Source of the DNA: an uncultured Pseudomonadota bacterium
Lineage (GTDB): Bacteria > Pseudomonadota > Gammaproteobacteria > Burkholderiales > Eutrophovitaceae
DNA: 5,761 nucleotides
NCBI GenBank assembly: GCA_937983055.1
Contig: CALJLA010000045.1
Coordinates: forward strand, 1 to 5,761
Reading direction: 5' to 3'
The stretch's first letter is position 1. The number at the start of each line of letters is the position of its first letter. Below the pieces are notes generated by a model. It saw only the letters and a program-made list of their open reading frames with translations. It had not been told where the DNA came from and searched no databases. Shown piece by piece: positions 5,755-5,761 of the stretch. The translations under genes were made by a program, and so were the position numbers.

Positions 5755-5761
5755 CCTGTCG
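5744..5761 (+). CDS. Start of a downstream gene, truncated by the window edge
   Basis: An ATG at 5744 opens the frame ATG AGC GCT AGC CTG TCG (MSASLS), which remains open to the window end. A strong GGAGG (5733-5737) lies six bases before it, an ideal spacing. The start overlaps the 85-aa gene by 11 bases, in keeping with the coupling seen throughout the operon. Six codons cannot identify the product. A third antiporter-type subunit or another complex component would fit the context, but that is a guess. Confidence 0.6.

Noticed and set aside
1..5761. CRISPR arrays, tRNA/rRNA genes, insertion sequences or phage features
   Set aside because: No spaced direct repeats, cloverleaf-like segments, transposase frames or terminal inverted repeats were seen. 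The DNA is almost wholly filled by the antiporter genes.

Overview
The window holds one tightly packed, all plus-strand operon for a multi-subunit Mrp/Mnh-type monovalent cation/H+ antiporter. The high G+C content, the strong G/C bias at third codon positions and the subunit sequences suggest a proteobacterium, probably a beta- or gammaproteobacterium. The species cannot be fixed from the sequence alone, and nothing in the window looks recently transferred.

Layout. Bases 1-140 are a non-coding leader with a candidate sigma70-type promoter (39-67), an 18-bp near-palindrome over its -35 element (37-54), and small hairpins ahead of the first gene. Next come mrpE (141-617, TTG start), mrpF (617-907), mrpG (907-1236), a free-standing gene for the C-terminal part of MrpA (MbhD/DUF4040 plus MbhE-like; 1245-1760, possibly starting at 1224), mrpB (1761-2195), mrpC (2195-2557), mrpD (2554-4035), a second large antiporter-type subunit related to NuoL and the MrpA N-terminal domain (4032-5492), a small two-helix membrane protein of unknown function (5497-5754), and the first codons of another gene (from 5744) that runs off the right edge. 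Junctions are TGATG, ATGA, abutting or a few bases apart, so the whole set is probably translationally coupled.

How it works together. MrpE, F, G, the MrpA C-terminal module, B and C form the small-subunit scaffold. MrpD and the NuoL/MrpA-like subunit are the ion-translocating modules, and each keeps the TM5 glutamate and the TM7, TM8 and TM12 lysines of the complex I antiporter family. The predicted complex exchanges cytoplasmic Na+ (or another monovalent cation) for external H+, serving pH and sodium homeostasis.

The operon differs from the textbook mrpABCDEFG order. It starts at E-F-G, the large fused MrpA is missing, and the MrpA C-terminal module stands alone between G and B. The order E-F-G-A(C-term)-B-C-D is the one used by the antiporter half of archaeal Mbh/Mbs complexes. 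The additional antiporter subunit, the small conserved-looking protein and the gene starting at 5744 lie downstream of this core. No system of a wholly new type is evident; the most interesting points are the architecture, the uncharacterised 85-aa protein and the regulatory palindrome.
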